Shown here: piece after piece, positions 34,745-46,101 of the stretch
Numbering within the stretch: position 1 is the first letter of the stretch
Layout: each line of letters opens with the position of its first letter
Assembly (NCBI GenBank): GCA_949752735.1
Contig: OX457042.1
Span: 25,946,612-26,010,611 of the forward strand
From: Lumbricus terrestris
Taxonomy: Eukaryota; Annelida; Clitellata; Crassiclitellata; Lumbricidae
Direction: 5' to 3'
DNA: 64,000 nt
The notes under the pieces: generated by a model
Databases searched by the model: none
Told to the model about the DNA's origin: nothing
What the model saw: only the letters and a program-made list of their open reading frames with translations
Translations under genes and position numbers: made by a program

Positions 34745-35095
34745 CCATCCATCCGTCCATCCGCCCATCGGTCCATCCATCTCACCATCCATCCTTTCTC
34801 CCATTATACAATATACACCCATCTATCCCTCCATTCCTCCATCCTTCGTTCCGTCCGTCCGTCCGTCCGCCCATCCATCCATCCATCCATTTATCGATCC
34901 ATCTATCAACCCAACCATCCATCCATCCACTCATCCATCCATCCATCTATCCATCCATTCATCCATCCATCAACCCAACCATCCATCCATCCACTCATCC
35001 GCCCATCCATCCATCCACCCATCCATCCACTCATCCATGCACCATTCCATCCATCCATCAGCCCAACCATACACCCATCCATCCATCCATCCCCT
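34745..35095. repeat. (ATCC)n microsatellite
   Basis: ATCC units with an internal duplicated block containing ATCAACCCAACC at about 34904 and 34969. Confidence 0.9.
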
Positions 35096-35910
35096 TCGCC
35101 GAGGCAAAAATTGATAGTCGCTGTCCTTACTAAGACTCGGTTGCTGCTGTTGCTCTATCAGTGCCTCATCAGCTGTTGCAGAGACTGGCAGCTCATCCCT
35201 TGAGCAAGCAAAAGATGCATTCTGATTACAACGAAACTTCATGTCTAAGCCTCCTACAAATTACCATTGATATTCATCACGCAACTTGTACGCTGGCTAT
35301 ATAAATGAGCCCTAATCCTTGGCCGACAAACCACTAGAGTCCATTTCTGACATTTTTGAGTTAACTGTCCTGTCATGCCTAATGCCATTGACCATGTTTT
35401 GTGATTTGTGCTTTTCAGAAAGCCCATGTCAGTCCGAAGCTACAATTAGAAGAAAACATATCGTCCGTGTAAAACCAAATGAAGACATAAGGCTTCTGTG
35501 TAAAATTCTTCCTTGAATCATGATGAACTGAATAGGATATAAATTGTAAACCTAAAGAAGATTATCTTAATAGCATGCAGCAGTTATAACTATTTTTCAA
35601 CTGTTAAAGAATATCGCATTCGTTCAAAGATAATTGTTGAACTACGGCAACCTAATATTAGGCTATCACCATCATAGTATTACGGCCATGGGGCCCACCT
35701 ATATAGCGGGGTTGCAAGACCCTTCCGGGTCTCCTGTGCATGCAGCCAAATGCAAACTATTACAAAGATTACCTAAGCACTGCTTTATTATATTTGTAAA
35801 ATTTCTTTCTTTGATGCTTGATTTGATATGTTGTTCTTGGTTGCCAAATAAATGATTTGATATGCTTTGAAAGCAATCCACGAAAGTCGCAAAACTATAA
35901 ATGACATATA
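35096..35910. other. Unique-looking spacer
   Basis: Short frames on both strands (35319-35516 +, 35242-34970 -) are not recognised. An AATAAA lies near 35847, after a GTTCTTGGTTGCC context, but no gene precedes it that I can support. Confidence 0.3.
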
Positions 35911-35912
35911 TA

Positions 35913-37126
35913 CACCGTGATTCAAAAAAGTAAGCCAAAATGTTTTTCAAATATCTCCAATGCCTGATAACATATCACGCTAGAATTTTCCAAATATTTA
36001 GAGAATTGGACCAAGAATATGATTCCAAGATTTCATGAGATAAAGTTGAACGGATAAAAAGATATGCATCTTTCAACTTCATATGCCGAAATTTCAGTTT
36101 ACAAGCAACTTTCTGTTAGATTCAATAAAATGTGAGTCAAACTTTTTCAGTATCTTTATGGCCTGATAATTAATCGTAGTAAAATTGTCCCAATATTTAG
36201 AGAATTCAACCAAGAATGGGATTCCAAAATATCAAGTCATAAATTTGAACGGATAGAAAGATATGGATATTTCAACTTCATCTCCCGAAACTTCGGTTTT
36301 CAGCAAGTCTGTTATGGTGTTCTTTGCGGTTTCGACGCTTGATAGTTCCCAATTTTGGTCTTCAGTGACCCTGGAGTAAAAAATTAATGGATCCTATTGT
36401 CGCGACGTTCTGCTGTCACACCATCCTCTATCTGTAATCATAAATCTAGCCCCAAGAAGGCTGGGTTTTTTTCAACAGGACAGTGCCCCCAGCCCACAGA
36501 GCCAAGGAAACCATTGAAATGCTGACAAGAGAGACGCCAGAATTCATTTCTCCCTCATTAAGGTCTCCGAACAGCCCAGATTTGAATCCTATCGACCATA
36601 AAGTGTGGAGCTTGATGCAAGACCGAGTAGACAACAACCCGTGGTATAAACGATCTGAAGTAGCGCTTGATGGAAGTGTGGGATGACCTGGACCAGCGGA
36701 TAATCGACGATGCTGTTGCCCAATGGCGCCAGCGCCTCCAGGCTTGCGTGCAAGCAGGAGGAGGACATTTTGAGCATCTTATTTAATTAAATAATCAATC
36801 CAAACTGTGGGAATCATGCCGTTATTTAATTCTCTACATTTCTTGAAAATTTTAGCATGATTAGTCATCAGGCATTAGAGATATAAGAAAAACAGTTTGA
36901 CTTACATTTTATTGAATCTAACAGAAAATTGCGTGTAAACTGAAATTTTGGCATATGAAGTTGGAAGATTCATATCTTTTTATCCGTTCAACTTTATCTC
37001 ATGAAATCTTGGAATCATATTCTTGGTCCAATTCTCTAAATATGTGGAAAATTTTGGCGTGATACGTTATCAGGCATTGGAGATATATGATAAATAATTT
37101 GGCTTACTTGTTTTTGAATCACGGTG
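35913..37126 (+). mobile_element. Tc1/mariner-type (DD37D, maT-like) element
   Basis: The left end CACCGTGATTCAAAAA and right end TTTTTGAATCACGGTG are inverted, each bordered by TA, the target duplication of this superfamily. The inverted repeats are unusually long: homology continues more than 250 bases inward, through AGAATTGGACCAAGAATATG and GAACGGATAAAAAGATATG. On the left a second diverged copy of the same block follows at about 36155-36300, so the terminal repeats are themselves tandem. The interior retains only the transposase C-terminus. Confidence 0.92.
36450..36786 (+). pseudogene. Broken mariner-type transposase, C-terminal third
   Basis: Starts with FQQDSAP, continues one frame away with AHRAKETIEMLTRETPEFIS and NSPDLNPIDHKVW, then after another shift RLMEVWDDLDQRIIDDAVAQ and ends HFEHLI plus stop. 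Second and third catalytic acidic residues are the D of QQD and the D of NPID. Allowing for the one-base frameshift, 37 residues lie between them, the DD37D spacing of maT-type elements. At least two frameshifts and loss of the N-terminal DNA-binding region and first catalytic D make it inactive. Confidence 0.9.
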
Positions 37127-37129
37127 TAT

Positions 37130-37820
37130 ATACATGTATACTTAGCAATGGATCGCCATATTTTCGTCACTTTTCTGTACCTAAATTCTAAAATTAATAA
37201 AAGATATGAATACACGCAGACAGTGAGAGTAAAGACAGTCTCTATACATGTCGTTCGGTCACTTCGGTGTAGGGAATCCATTGAAAGGCCAGCTAAACGT
37301 AGCATAGGCCTATAAGCAAATTATACATATTGAGAGGACACAATCACGCACTTTGACCTCTCTGATGAATCGTAGAAAACGCAATCTAAGTCGCTAATAA
37401 TAATGATTTAAACATTAAAAGAAATGTATATTTTAAAAATAATTAAATAACCCTATATAACGTCATTCGCTTCTGTTAACATCAGTGGCCTATTCCACGA
37501 ACTCTGGTCCGTTTCCTGCAGGAAAATTAAGCAGAACCATTTGTTCAAGGTTGTCATTATGATTCATCAGTTCTTGACCCCTGCCTATATATCGACTTAT
37601 TTTGATTGAGCGCCTGCGAATAAGCTATAGTTGCCGCGACTTTGATTTTGTGGGCGCTGCAGAAGTTACGAGTTTGCGCTTACGATACTCTACTGTATAC
37701 CTTATGCATAAAATGAATTATATACCTAGATTGTAGATAAAATGTGGAGCATAACATATTAAACCGATTATAAGATTAGATTAGACCAGGTGGCAATAGA
37801 TTAGATTAGAAATAACCTCA
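37130..37820. other. AT-rich unique-looking spacer
   Basis: No gene or element recognised. TAGATTAGATTA-type short repeats occur near 37775-37810. Confidence 0.3.
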
Positions 37821-37825
37821 GTCTT

Positions 37826-38150
37826 TGTGTATCGCCTGTCAATCAAAAGAGGTCTTTAGACATTTTATATCGGCTGTCAATCAACATAGGTCTTTAGACA
37901 TTTTATATCGGCTGTCAATCAACATAGGTCTTTAAACATTTTATATCGGCTGTCAATCAACAGAGGTCTTTAGACATTTCGTATCACCTGTCAATCAACG
38001 AAGGTCTTTTGACATTTCGTATCGGCTGTCAATCAACAGAGGTCTTTAGACATTTTATATCACCTGTCAATCAACAGAGGTCTTTAGACATTTTATATCA
38101 CCTGTCAATCAACAGAGGTCTTTAGACATTTCGTATCGGCTGCCAATGAA
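37826..38150. repeat. 38-bp minisatellite (~8 copies)
   Basis: The unit has TATCGGCTGTCAATCAACA followed by GAGGTCTTTAGACATTTTA, with variants ATCACC for ATCGGC and TTCG for TTTA. Repeats abut with no spacers, so it is not a CRISPR array. Confidence 0.93.
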
Positions 38151-38257
38151 GAGTATTTGTAGGTTATAATACATTCGTCATTGGAAGAAGATTCCTCGGG
38201 GTCCATTGCGATTAGTGCTGCTGTTCGATAGTGTAACTGATCAAAACGCAGTAAACG

Positions 38258-38600
38258 AATGAATGGATGGATTGATGATGGATTGATGGATGGATTGATG
38301 GATGGATGGATGGATCGATGGATGGGTGGATGGATGGATAGATGGATGGACGGATGGACGGATGAATGGATGGACGGACGGACGGATGGATGGATGGATG
38401 GATGGATAGATAGATGGATGGATGGATGGAAGGATGGAGGGACGGAAGGATGGATGGATGGATGGATGGATGGATGGATGGATGGATGGATGGATGGATG
38501 GATGGATGGATGGATGGATGGATGGATGGATGGATGGAAGGATGGATGGATGGATGGAAGGATGGAAGGATGGATGGAAGGATGGATGGATGGAGTGGGT
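38258..38600. repeat. (GGAT)n microsatellite
   Basis: GGAT units with GGAC, GATT and GGAAGG variants. Confidence 0.92.
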
Positions 38601-39550
38601 AACGACAGATGTGGAACTGACGACACTAGCAAGATTGAAAACGTCATGACGATGCGATACACAGACGTCGTCGTTGTTGTGGATGCAATAAGAAAATAAG
38701 TGAAACGATTGTTTCAGTGCGACACCTCTGTAGCACACCTAGAACATCCATTGTTTTTTCAAATATGAAGAGTCAAGTCCAAGACAATTTGTATGTTTAC
38801 TTGCCTATCCATGATTGTTTGCATGCTTGTGTGTTTGTATGTAGGGATTTTTTTATATTATCGCATGCGTGGTTGCATGAATTAATTATCTGGTTATTCG
38901 TATGACGCTTTTAAAGAACTTTGAAAATATAATAGAATCTCAGAATGAATTAGTATGTCACAGGATATTTTTTTAAATCCTGAGGGATCTGAGGTACCTC
39001 GGGTAAAAAATAAAATATAATATTCTTTATTGATCGACAAATTGCAAAAATAATGGTTTGCACAGATGTTTTAAAAATTCATACCAATCCCCGACAGAAA
39101 TGCTTATATTGTTCAAGGTGTAAAAGATAGTTTTCATCAATAATTATTATGTAGGCCTAGTAACTGACGGCAGTGTAAGTGAACTGTGACAATTTAAATT
39201 ATTAATGGAATGATCTGACGAAGGCCTATAAAAGAAACATTTGCGACCCAGTTAGCCTTTGGTTATCTGAGTTTTACAAAGGTAAAAAAATTCTCTTAGT
39301 ATTTTTTACAAATCTTGGTTTCTTACAATGACGATTAATCGTTGAATTTTTTATAACCCAAAGTTTAATGAATCATTCGTAAATTTCAATGAACTTTTGT
39401 CTTCTTTTTAAATTCCTCATAATTAGGCCTAGATCCACGACCTCTTACGCGTTTTCCAGATTTCTTCCGAGATCGCTTTCCCTCCAGAACTGTCATGAAC
39501 TCTTCCAATATCTCGTATTTTCCTGGCCCTTAATTATTTTATTACACTTT
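38601..39550. other. AT-rich unique-looking spacer
   Basis: No recognised gene. TAGGCCTA palindromes at 39152 and 39424. Confidence 0.3.
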
Positions 39551-39554
39551 GCAA

Positions 39555-39610
39555 TTTGATATAGCGCCATTTCAAGGTTGTCTACTCAGGAGCGCTCCCT
39601 GCTGTCCAAC
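39555..39610 (-). mobile_element. SINE tail fragment (minus)
   Basis: ATATAGCGCCATTTCAAGG then ACTCAGGAGCGCTCCC: the reverse complement of the SINE tail. Confidence 0.65.
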
Positions 39611-39742
39611 CTCGGTCGAATTTAGGACAGTCTTAAGAAATGAGACAGAGCCATCAATAGGTATTTGACGCATATAATATAGTAGGCCGCCAATAATTCA
39701 AAAGTTCATTTATATAACTAAATAGCATGCAAACACCATTTT

Positions 39743-39992
39743 GGGGCTAACGGTGGTGTACAAATGTATACGTATTGGGTATGTTTGTTGCCTTGTAGCT
39801 TGAGGGTTTCAGGTTCGAATCCACCTCAAGTCGCCGCGTAGGACCATGCAAGACAAGTACTTCACTCGCAATTACTCGTGCGCTTCGGCGTGAAACTCCG
39901 ATTCAGTGTTCGCGCTGTAGTTGGGAGCGCTTCTGAGTTGTAACTTTGAGGGATCGCTATAGCAAGTGCACATGTATACGTACATGCACATA
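39743..39992 (+). mobile_element. Full-length diverged SINE copy
   Basis: Head GGGGCTAACGGTGGTGTA, B-box AGGTTCGAATCCACCTCAAG, then a diverged centre (ACCATGCAAGACAAGTACTT), GGGAGCGCTTCTGAG and a GTGCACATGTATACGTACAT end. The extra bases near 39765 break the A-box. Confidence 0.88.
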
Positions 39993-40800
39993 AACTCAAT
40001 GACGCGACTATAAGCTACAGATGCTAACCCATGACCTAACATGCAGACAGACGGACGGACAAACAGTTACTTTATCGGTCCGCTATGTATATTTCATCTG
40101 GATATAGGCTATCTAAAAATCAGCAACATTTCGAATGCGTAACACGAAGACTCGTTTTGACAGCTGACATTTCAGAGGAGCAATATCTTCTTAAGTTTTC
40201 TCACGGCGCTTATTTAATCGAAAGCAGGAATAATATCGGACGCATAAACTTTAAACATTTTGAACCTGTGTAAAGGGTTCAAAGTAGCGATATGTAATTT
40301 CAACTCTCGGGGATATTGGGAATTCTAGATCTGCTCTATATTATGTCGTTCTATAGAGACCTATAGAGACTTCTGCTCTGAATAGAATTGCTCCCTCTAG
40401 ATTACTAAAAGAAAATAACTGGCTGAAACCCAAACTCCGACATCAGGTTTGTAAACAGCTTAATTTGACGACGACGAGGAGTCTTTAAAGCACAATGCAT
40501 GTTGTTGTGTATACGCATGCTATATATACGTATAATAGACTTGCTCCGGGCAATCATCACTGCTGCCTGTTCTTACAATTAGTTAATTTAGTTTATTCCA
40601 AGAGCCCTCTATAAGTGCCTTCTCAACAAGCGACTGTGTAACCCGTAATGCTCCCTTTCATGTTACTGAGTTGCGGTCTTGTCAACCTGTTTTTTTCACA
40701 TTAAACGAATATATATATATATATAATTGCAATTAAGTATTGCCTGCTGTCAATCCCATTCATGCCACGTGCACGCAAGGCCTTTTTAGGGGGTGTTCTG
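39993..40800. other. Unique-looking spacer with short TA run
   Basis: A 62-codon frame at 40085-40273 is unrecognised. (TA)n at about 40711-40725. Confidence 0.3.
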
Positions 40801-40803
40801 GAT

Positions 40804-40999
40804 CAGGGCTGTTTTAAGGAATTTCTAAAACTGCACAACCCCTTCTTTTCTTTCCAATCCTCCATGGTAAATTACTCCCAATCGGAGGACAATGGCCTTT
40901 TTCAACTATAGTTTTAACTGCACAGAAGAGATTCTACAACTGCACAAATCCATTTAGAACTGCACATTTTGTGTACAACTGCACGTTAAAAAAGCCCTG
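40804..40999 (-). mobile_element. CAGGGC MITE (minus), perfect TSD
   Basis: Inverse of the 59127 copy: CAGGGCTGTTTTAAGGAATT at one end and ACGTTAAAAAAGCCCTG at the other. The 8-bp flanks TTCTGGAT (40796-40803 and 41000-41007) are identical, so this is a hAT-like non-autonomous element of 196 bp. Confidence 0.93.
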
Positions 41000-41094
41000 T
41001 TCTGGATGTTCGAACACACCCCGAAATAAATAATGTGACATTGAAATAGGGCCTATAACGCATTTACTAACACGCGATGTAAGAACCAATTATG

Positions 41095-41760
41095 TTCTAA
41101 TCATGCATGATGTTCTAATCATGCATGATGTTCTAATCATGCATGATGTTCTAATCATGCATGATGTTCTAATCATGCATGATGTTCTAATCATGACGAT
41201 GTTCTAATCATGCTTGATGTTCTAATCATGCATGATGTTCCAATCATGCATGATGTTCTAATCATGCATGATGTTCTAATCATGCATGATGTTCTAATCA
41301 TGCATGATGTTCTAATCATGCATGATGTTCTAATCATGACGATGTTCTAATCATGCATGCATGATGTTCTAATCATGCATGATGTTCTAATCATGACGAT
41401 GTTCTAATCATGCTTGATGTTCTAATCATGCATGATGTTCTAATCATGACGATGTTCTAATCATGCATGCATGATGTTCTAATCATGCATGATGTTCTAA
41501 TCATGACGATGTTCTAATCATGCTTGATGTTCTAATCATGCATGATGTTCCAATCATGCATGATGTTCTAATCATGCATGATGTTCTAATCATGCATGAT
41601 GTTCTAATCATGCATGATGTTCTAATCATGCATGATGTTCTAATCATGACGATGTTCTAATCATGCATGATGTTCTAATCATGACGATGTTCTAATCATG
41701 CATGATGTTCTAATCATGCATGATGTTCTAATCATGACGATGTTCTAATCATGCATGATG
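41095..41760. repeat. 18-bp minisatellite (~37 copies) with higher-order pattern
   Basis: The main unit is TGTTCTAATCATGCATGA. Variants are ATGACGA (17 bp), ATGCTTGA, TTCCAATC and ATGCATGCATGA (22 bp). The order of variants (ACGA, CTTGA, CATGA, TTCCAATC) near 41187-41250 recurs near 41517-41580, about 330 bases later. Confidence 0.95.
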
Positions 41761-41799
41761 ATGTGGAGGCTGCTGAAGTTCGGAATAATCATTTCGACT

Positions 41800-41857
41800 G
41801 AGTAGCCTAACTCCACTCCCCCCACCCTCCAAAAAACCCCAAATCCTGGCTACAGCC
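41800..41857. mobile_element. Solo end of the CAAGGC MITE family
   Basis: CCCCCCACCCTCC, then ATCCTGGCTACAGCCTTGG. It matches the right end of the 42771-43152 element. The other end was not found. Confidence 0.6.
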
Positions 41858-41896
41858 TTGGTACCACTCATGAGCCGTAAAAATATAAGGTTAACC

Positions 41897-42181
41897 CAGG
41901 GTTGTACTGGTAAATTTTGAGGTGAGTACACGCTGACCGGGAGAAAATTTTCCGACGACCTGACCACGGGATTTTTTTTTCCATTTTTCCGTCCCAAAAA
42001 TCTGATGACCTATTTTTCTAGTCATCCGACCCAAAAACCTGAATTGCTAGCGTGTAAAGTGCACCTACTTTTTACCCGCGTAGCCTATACCCTACTTTTC
42101 GGGAGGTGAGTATACGCTGCCGTTTTTCCCCGGAGGTGAGTACACGATGTATACCCGCGTATACCCTCGTGTACAGCCCTG
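41897..42181. mobile_element. hAT-like MITE, 285 bp
   Basis: The left end CAGGGTTGTACTGG and right end GTGTACAGCCCTG are inverted. The flanks GGTTAACC and GGTTAAAC match 7 of 8. Interior GAGGTGAGTACAC is repeated at 41920, 42105 and 42135. A piece of its left end recurs inverted at 46670-46707. Confidence 0.85.
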
Positions 42182-42373
42182 GGTTAAACAATTATTGTCG
42201 GGTCCGGATTCACAAACCTGTTGCATGGGTTCGACAGTTATTCATTCATTAGTTCGCGAGTAATTTTTCGCCATTACTTCTGACTTCCAATTAATCACCA
42301 CTTCTAATCCATGCATTCCCATCGCCTGTATACGCTACTCAGTCTGCCTCTCCTCCCACTATTTCCTCTTTCC

Positions 42374-42574
42374 CAGGGCTGTTTTTACCCTGTTTTTAAA
42401 AAAATTTAGAACTGCAAACCACTTTCTGTCATTTCACATCGTCCATGGTAAATTATTTCCAATCAGAGGACAATGGCTTTTCTTTTACTAGTTTTAACTG
42501 TACGGAAGTGCTTCTGCAACTTCACAAAACCATTTAGAACTGCACATTTTGTGTACAACTGCACGTTAAAAAAT
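42374..42574 (-). mobile_element. CAGGGC MITE (minus), diverged
   Basis: CAGGGCTGTTTTTACC, CCATGGTAAATTATTTCC and GTACAACTGCACGTTAAAAAA match the family. The right terminus is mutated (TCCTCC for GCCCTG), so no target duplication is seen. Confidence 0.8.
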
Positions 42575-42770
42575 CCTCCCCTTCCCTCCATTTCGTCCTT
42601 TCTACCATCCTATCTCGCGCAGTTTTCGCAAGATTCTTCCATCATTGTTTTCTTAATCTCTCCCTTATCATATAATCACCCTTTCAGCTACCCTTCCCTT
42701 CGCAACTATTCATCTGGATCGTCTCCCATCATTCTACCGCCCCCCCCTTTTCATCCTTCCACCTACCCCT

Positions 42771-43152
42771 CAAGGCCGTAGCTACGAAGTGCTTTGGGTG
42801 TTTGAACACCGCCGCCCCACCCCCAAGAAACGAAAAATGTAAAATTAATATAGACCTAATGCATTTACAAGCACATAATGTAAGAACCACAGTGTGCAAT
42901 GTATTGGTTGCTCCAAGCCCGCAGAAGATCGTGATTTTAGAACAAAAAAGCATGAAATTATAATATATAGATCTTTTTAGGCCGCAATGAACGGTTTTCG
43001 GGAAAAAAGCCTACGAAAAAAGCATGACATTGTGATGACTAAAAAAGATCATAAGAAATTTCTATGACTAAAGAGAGAAAAGTCGTCAGAAAATTTGACC
43101 GAAAAAGTTGGTAAACACCCCCACCCTAAATGAAATCCTGGTTACGGCCTTG
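42771..43152. mobile_element. CAAGGC MITE, 382 bp
   Basis: The left end CAAGGCCGTAGCTACG and the right end, inverted, CAAGGCCGTAACCAGG; just inside, GGGTGTTTGAACACC and GGTAAACACCCCCACCC are complementary. The flanks CTACCCCT and GTATACCT match only 5 of 8. AGTCGTCAGAAAATTT near the right end is the shared internal motif. Confidence 0.75.
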
Positions 43153-43790
43153 GTATACCTCGTAAGATTTTACCAACATTGTTTTCTGAGTAACTCCCTG
43201 CTTTTAATCACCCTTTCAATTAGACCACCCTTCCCTGCGTCACCATTCTTTCTCCGTACATCCTCCCTCCTTCCGTTCCTTCCCACTTCCCCCCAATCTC
43301 CCCGCCCTCGTTCCCCACATCGCCTGCCGTCGTGCGATCATTTCTCCTTGAGGGGTCGGTTTAGAAGTGATTACATCGTCGACTGCCTAACAATAATAAC
43401 CCCCATCTTCTCCCGCCGCCTCCCCCATATCCTATAACAACAGCCTATCAGATAACGACGATCCGACGGCGGCAGGACAGACCGTGACAGACAGTATAAC
43501 CGGCGAGAAGGACGTCTCATTACGGATCCCATCCGCAGGGACTCTTCGCATCTAATTGCCTTTCTATGCACGGCGCACGAAATACGAAATACGAAGTCGT
43601 AGATCGTCTCTCACGGACCCCACACGAAGGATGCTGCTTGCGGGGACCACACACTAGCGTGGACTATCACCCACGGGCGACGGATCGGGCACACACACGG
43701 TGGTGGATGGACGGATGCGATGAAACAATGATTCGCACGTGGATGGAAAATTGAGCGTGACGGAAATGCGAATTGGAAAAATAATTGCTG
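43153..43790. other. Unique-looking CpG-containing spacer
   Basis: Pyrimidine-rich to about 43330, then mixed. No recognised gene. Confidence 0.3.
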
Positions 43791-44440
43791 GCCCGAAGGA
43801 GGAGGACAAAATGAATAGAAGATGAGGAGGAAGGGATGGAAGGGGAGGGATAGGAAGAGAGGGAAGGAAGGAATGGAGGAGGGTCAGAAAGAGGAGTAGC
43901 AGAATGGTGGAGAAAGCGATGAGGTGACGGAGGAGAAAAATGAGGGAGGGTGTGATCAAAGACGAGGGAAGAGAAGAGGAGTAAGTTATGGAGGGAAGGT
44001 GAAAGAAAGTGAGGGGAAAAGAGGAGGGTGAGGAGCAGAAAGAAGGGGAAGAGGAAGAGAAGGAAACGGTGATAAGATCGAAGAAAATCAGAGATTAAAT
44101 GAGGAGGGAAGAGAGCCAGACAGAGAGAGAGAGACAGACAGACAGACATACAGACTGCGAGGAGGGAGGAAAGGAAGATAGATAGAGAGAAAGACAAAGA
44201 CAGATATGCAGACAGAGATAGACAGAGAGAGAGACATAGAGAGACAGAGACAGACATACAGACAGACTGCGAGGAGGGAGGAAAGGAAAAAAGAGAGAAA
44301 GAGACAGACAGACAGAAACACAGAGACAGGAACACAGACAGAGAGAGAAGAGAATAGGGAGATGGAGAGAGGAGGGAGGAAGAGATAATGGGGAGAAGGA
44401 GAGAGGAGAGAGGAAGAGAATAGGGATAGCTACGGACGTC
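43791..44440. repeat. Purine-rich (GA/GACA) tract with internal duplication
   Basis: GAGGAAG- and GACAGA-type repeats. GACTGCGAGGAGGGAGGAAA occurs at about 44153 and again at 44265, a local duplication of some 112 bases. Confidence 0.8.
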
Positions 44441-44812
44441 GTGTGTCCGTCAATCAGTCTCCTCTAATGGATGCTCCTAATTGCCGTCCGTCCGTTCGTC
44501 CGTTTCATGGTCAACATAACTGACCAGCTGCCCGGAACCAACAGTGTACATCTCCTCCTTCCCCTCTTCCTCCTCCTCCTCCGTGCCTAGAAGACGATAC
44601 CCGCTCGGCCCCTCGATGGAGATCGGTGATGGGTGTGTTGGGTAAAAGACAGAAGAGGGTTTCTATTAGAGGGAAGGGGAGAATAGACGTTTATGTATAA
44701 TGGAGGGGATGGATGGATGGACAGCAGAGTTTACTACCTAAACAACTGTTAGCAAGCATTTGAGAAAATAATGTTCCTATTGTTTTTGTTATCGTCATCG
44801 TCATTGATATTT

Positions 44813-44865
44813 GTGGTGGTGGTGGTGGCGGCGGCGGCGGTGGCGGTGGCGGTGGTGGTGGTGGT
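44813..44865. repeat. (GGT)n/(GGC)n trinucleotide repeat
   Basis: GGT and GGC units directly upstream of the palindrome. Confidence 0.85.
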
Positions 44866-44958
44866 GTAATGTTGAATTACTATTACAACTTACCATTACC
44901 ACCACCACCATCACGGTGGTGGTGGTAATGGTAAGTTGTAATAGTAATTCAACATTAC
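44866..44958. repeat. Perfect 44-bp inverted repeat, 5-nt spacer
   Basis: The left arm 44866-44909 starts GTAATGTTGAATTAC and ends CCACCACCACC. The right arm 44915-44958 is its exact reverse complement, with ATCAC between. I checked all 44 positions by eye. It could fold as a cruciform in DNA or as a hairpin in RNA. No flanking target duplication was seen. Confidence 0.97.
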
Positions 44959-45104
44959 AAACTGAGCAATTCCTCTTGCAATTCCTCCGACGAAAGTGAC
45001 CTCTTCATGTCCTTTGACTTCCACATCAGAGGTGACCTTCTACCTGGTTACAAAAAAGCTAGAACATTACATCAGTCAACAGAACAATGCATAGTAAACC
45101 AGAA

Positions 45105-45150
45105 GAGTCGCCAGTGGTAGGGCCCACGCACACTCTTAGAGCCAAACCAC
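45105..45150. repeat. Interspersed repeat with CCAGTGGT, copy 2
   Basis: AGTCGCCAGTGGTAGGGCCC followed by ACGCAC; related to 26650-26689. Confidence 0.55.
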
Positions 45151-45222
45151 TGGGTTCCAGACCGTAGTTAAGACACCCTCTAGACCCCGACGACAGATGA
45201 CAAAAGTAGAAGCAGTCTAGAC

Positions 45223-45708
45223 ATGATGGACTTTGATGATGGTGCCGTCACCGGACAGAGTCCCACGTTATTAGAAGATGACGTTATTACACCATGGTTA
45301 TTAGAAGATGACGTTATTGCACCATGCTTATTAGAAGATGACGTTATTGCACCATGCTTATTAGAAGATGACGTTATTACACCATGGTTATTAGAAGATG
45401 ACGTTATTGCACCATGGTTATTAGAAGATGACGCTATTGCACCATGGTTATTAGAAGATGACGTTATTGCACCATGGTTATTAGAAGATGACGTTATTGC
45501 ACCATGGTTATTAGAAGATGACGTTATTACACCATGGTTATTAGAAGATGACGTTATTACACCATGGTTATTAGAAGATGACGTTCAGCCATTTGCCGAT
45601 TGGCCAAAAATATGTGCGTCGAGCAGAGGCATGATTGTGTCGTTGTCGGTCGGTATACTGCAGCGCCTCCAGCGACTAGCACGACAACAGCCAGTTAGAT
45701 GCAAATAA
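45223..45708 (+). repeat. 30-bp minisatellite with open 161-codon frame
   Basis: From 45268 the unit TTATTAGAAGATGACGTTAT followed by TGCACCATGG repeats ten times plus a part. As 30 is a multiple of three, the frame stays open and encodes LLEDDVI(A/T)P(W/C) repeats. The frame starts at ATGATG (45223, MMDFDDGAVTGQSP) and ends after LQRLARQQPVRCK at 45708. Variation is confined to few sites (A/T, W/C). This may be a plain minisatellite or a repetitive acidic peptide gene; no promoter or splice evidence. Confidence 0.85.
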
Positions 45709-45744
45709 ATAAAGGCAAATTACTTACTCACTTCTTTGCTTGCT

Positions 45745-45856
45745 TACAATGGTAGTGGTGACTATGGTGGTTGTGGTAGGGGTGGTGGTGGTGGTAGTGG
45801 TGATGGTGGCGGTGGTGGTGGTGGTGGTGGTGATGGTGGTGGTGGGGGTGGTAGTT
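45745..45856. repeat. (GGT)n/(GTGGTA)n microsatellite
   Basis: GGT units with GAT and GTA interruptions. Confidence 0.85.
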
Positions 45857-46101
45857 TACGCTGCGTCGTTTCTTTAGATCAAATAACGGCAGTAAAGTAA
45901 TTGCAATCATTATTGGATTCGTAAGAGATTTTATTTGTAATTTTGGGTTTAGCTCTAGGCCTAGTTGTAATCTAAAATTTACAAAGCGCCACTCAGCGAT
46001 TAGGAGGTGCATCAATTGATGTCATAGGCTTTATAACGACATCGTGCCCGTCATGAGATTAGATTGCACAAAAGAAGTCCGTTTTAGTTATATTGTACTA
46101 A

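Noticed and set aside
37826..38150. CRISPR-like regular repeat of 38 bp
   Set aside because: Units abut with no unique spacers, there are no cas genes, and the genome is eukaryotic.
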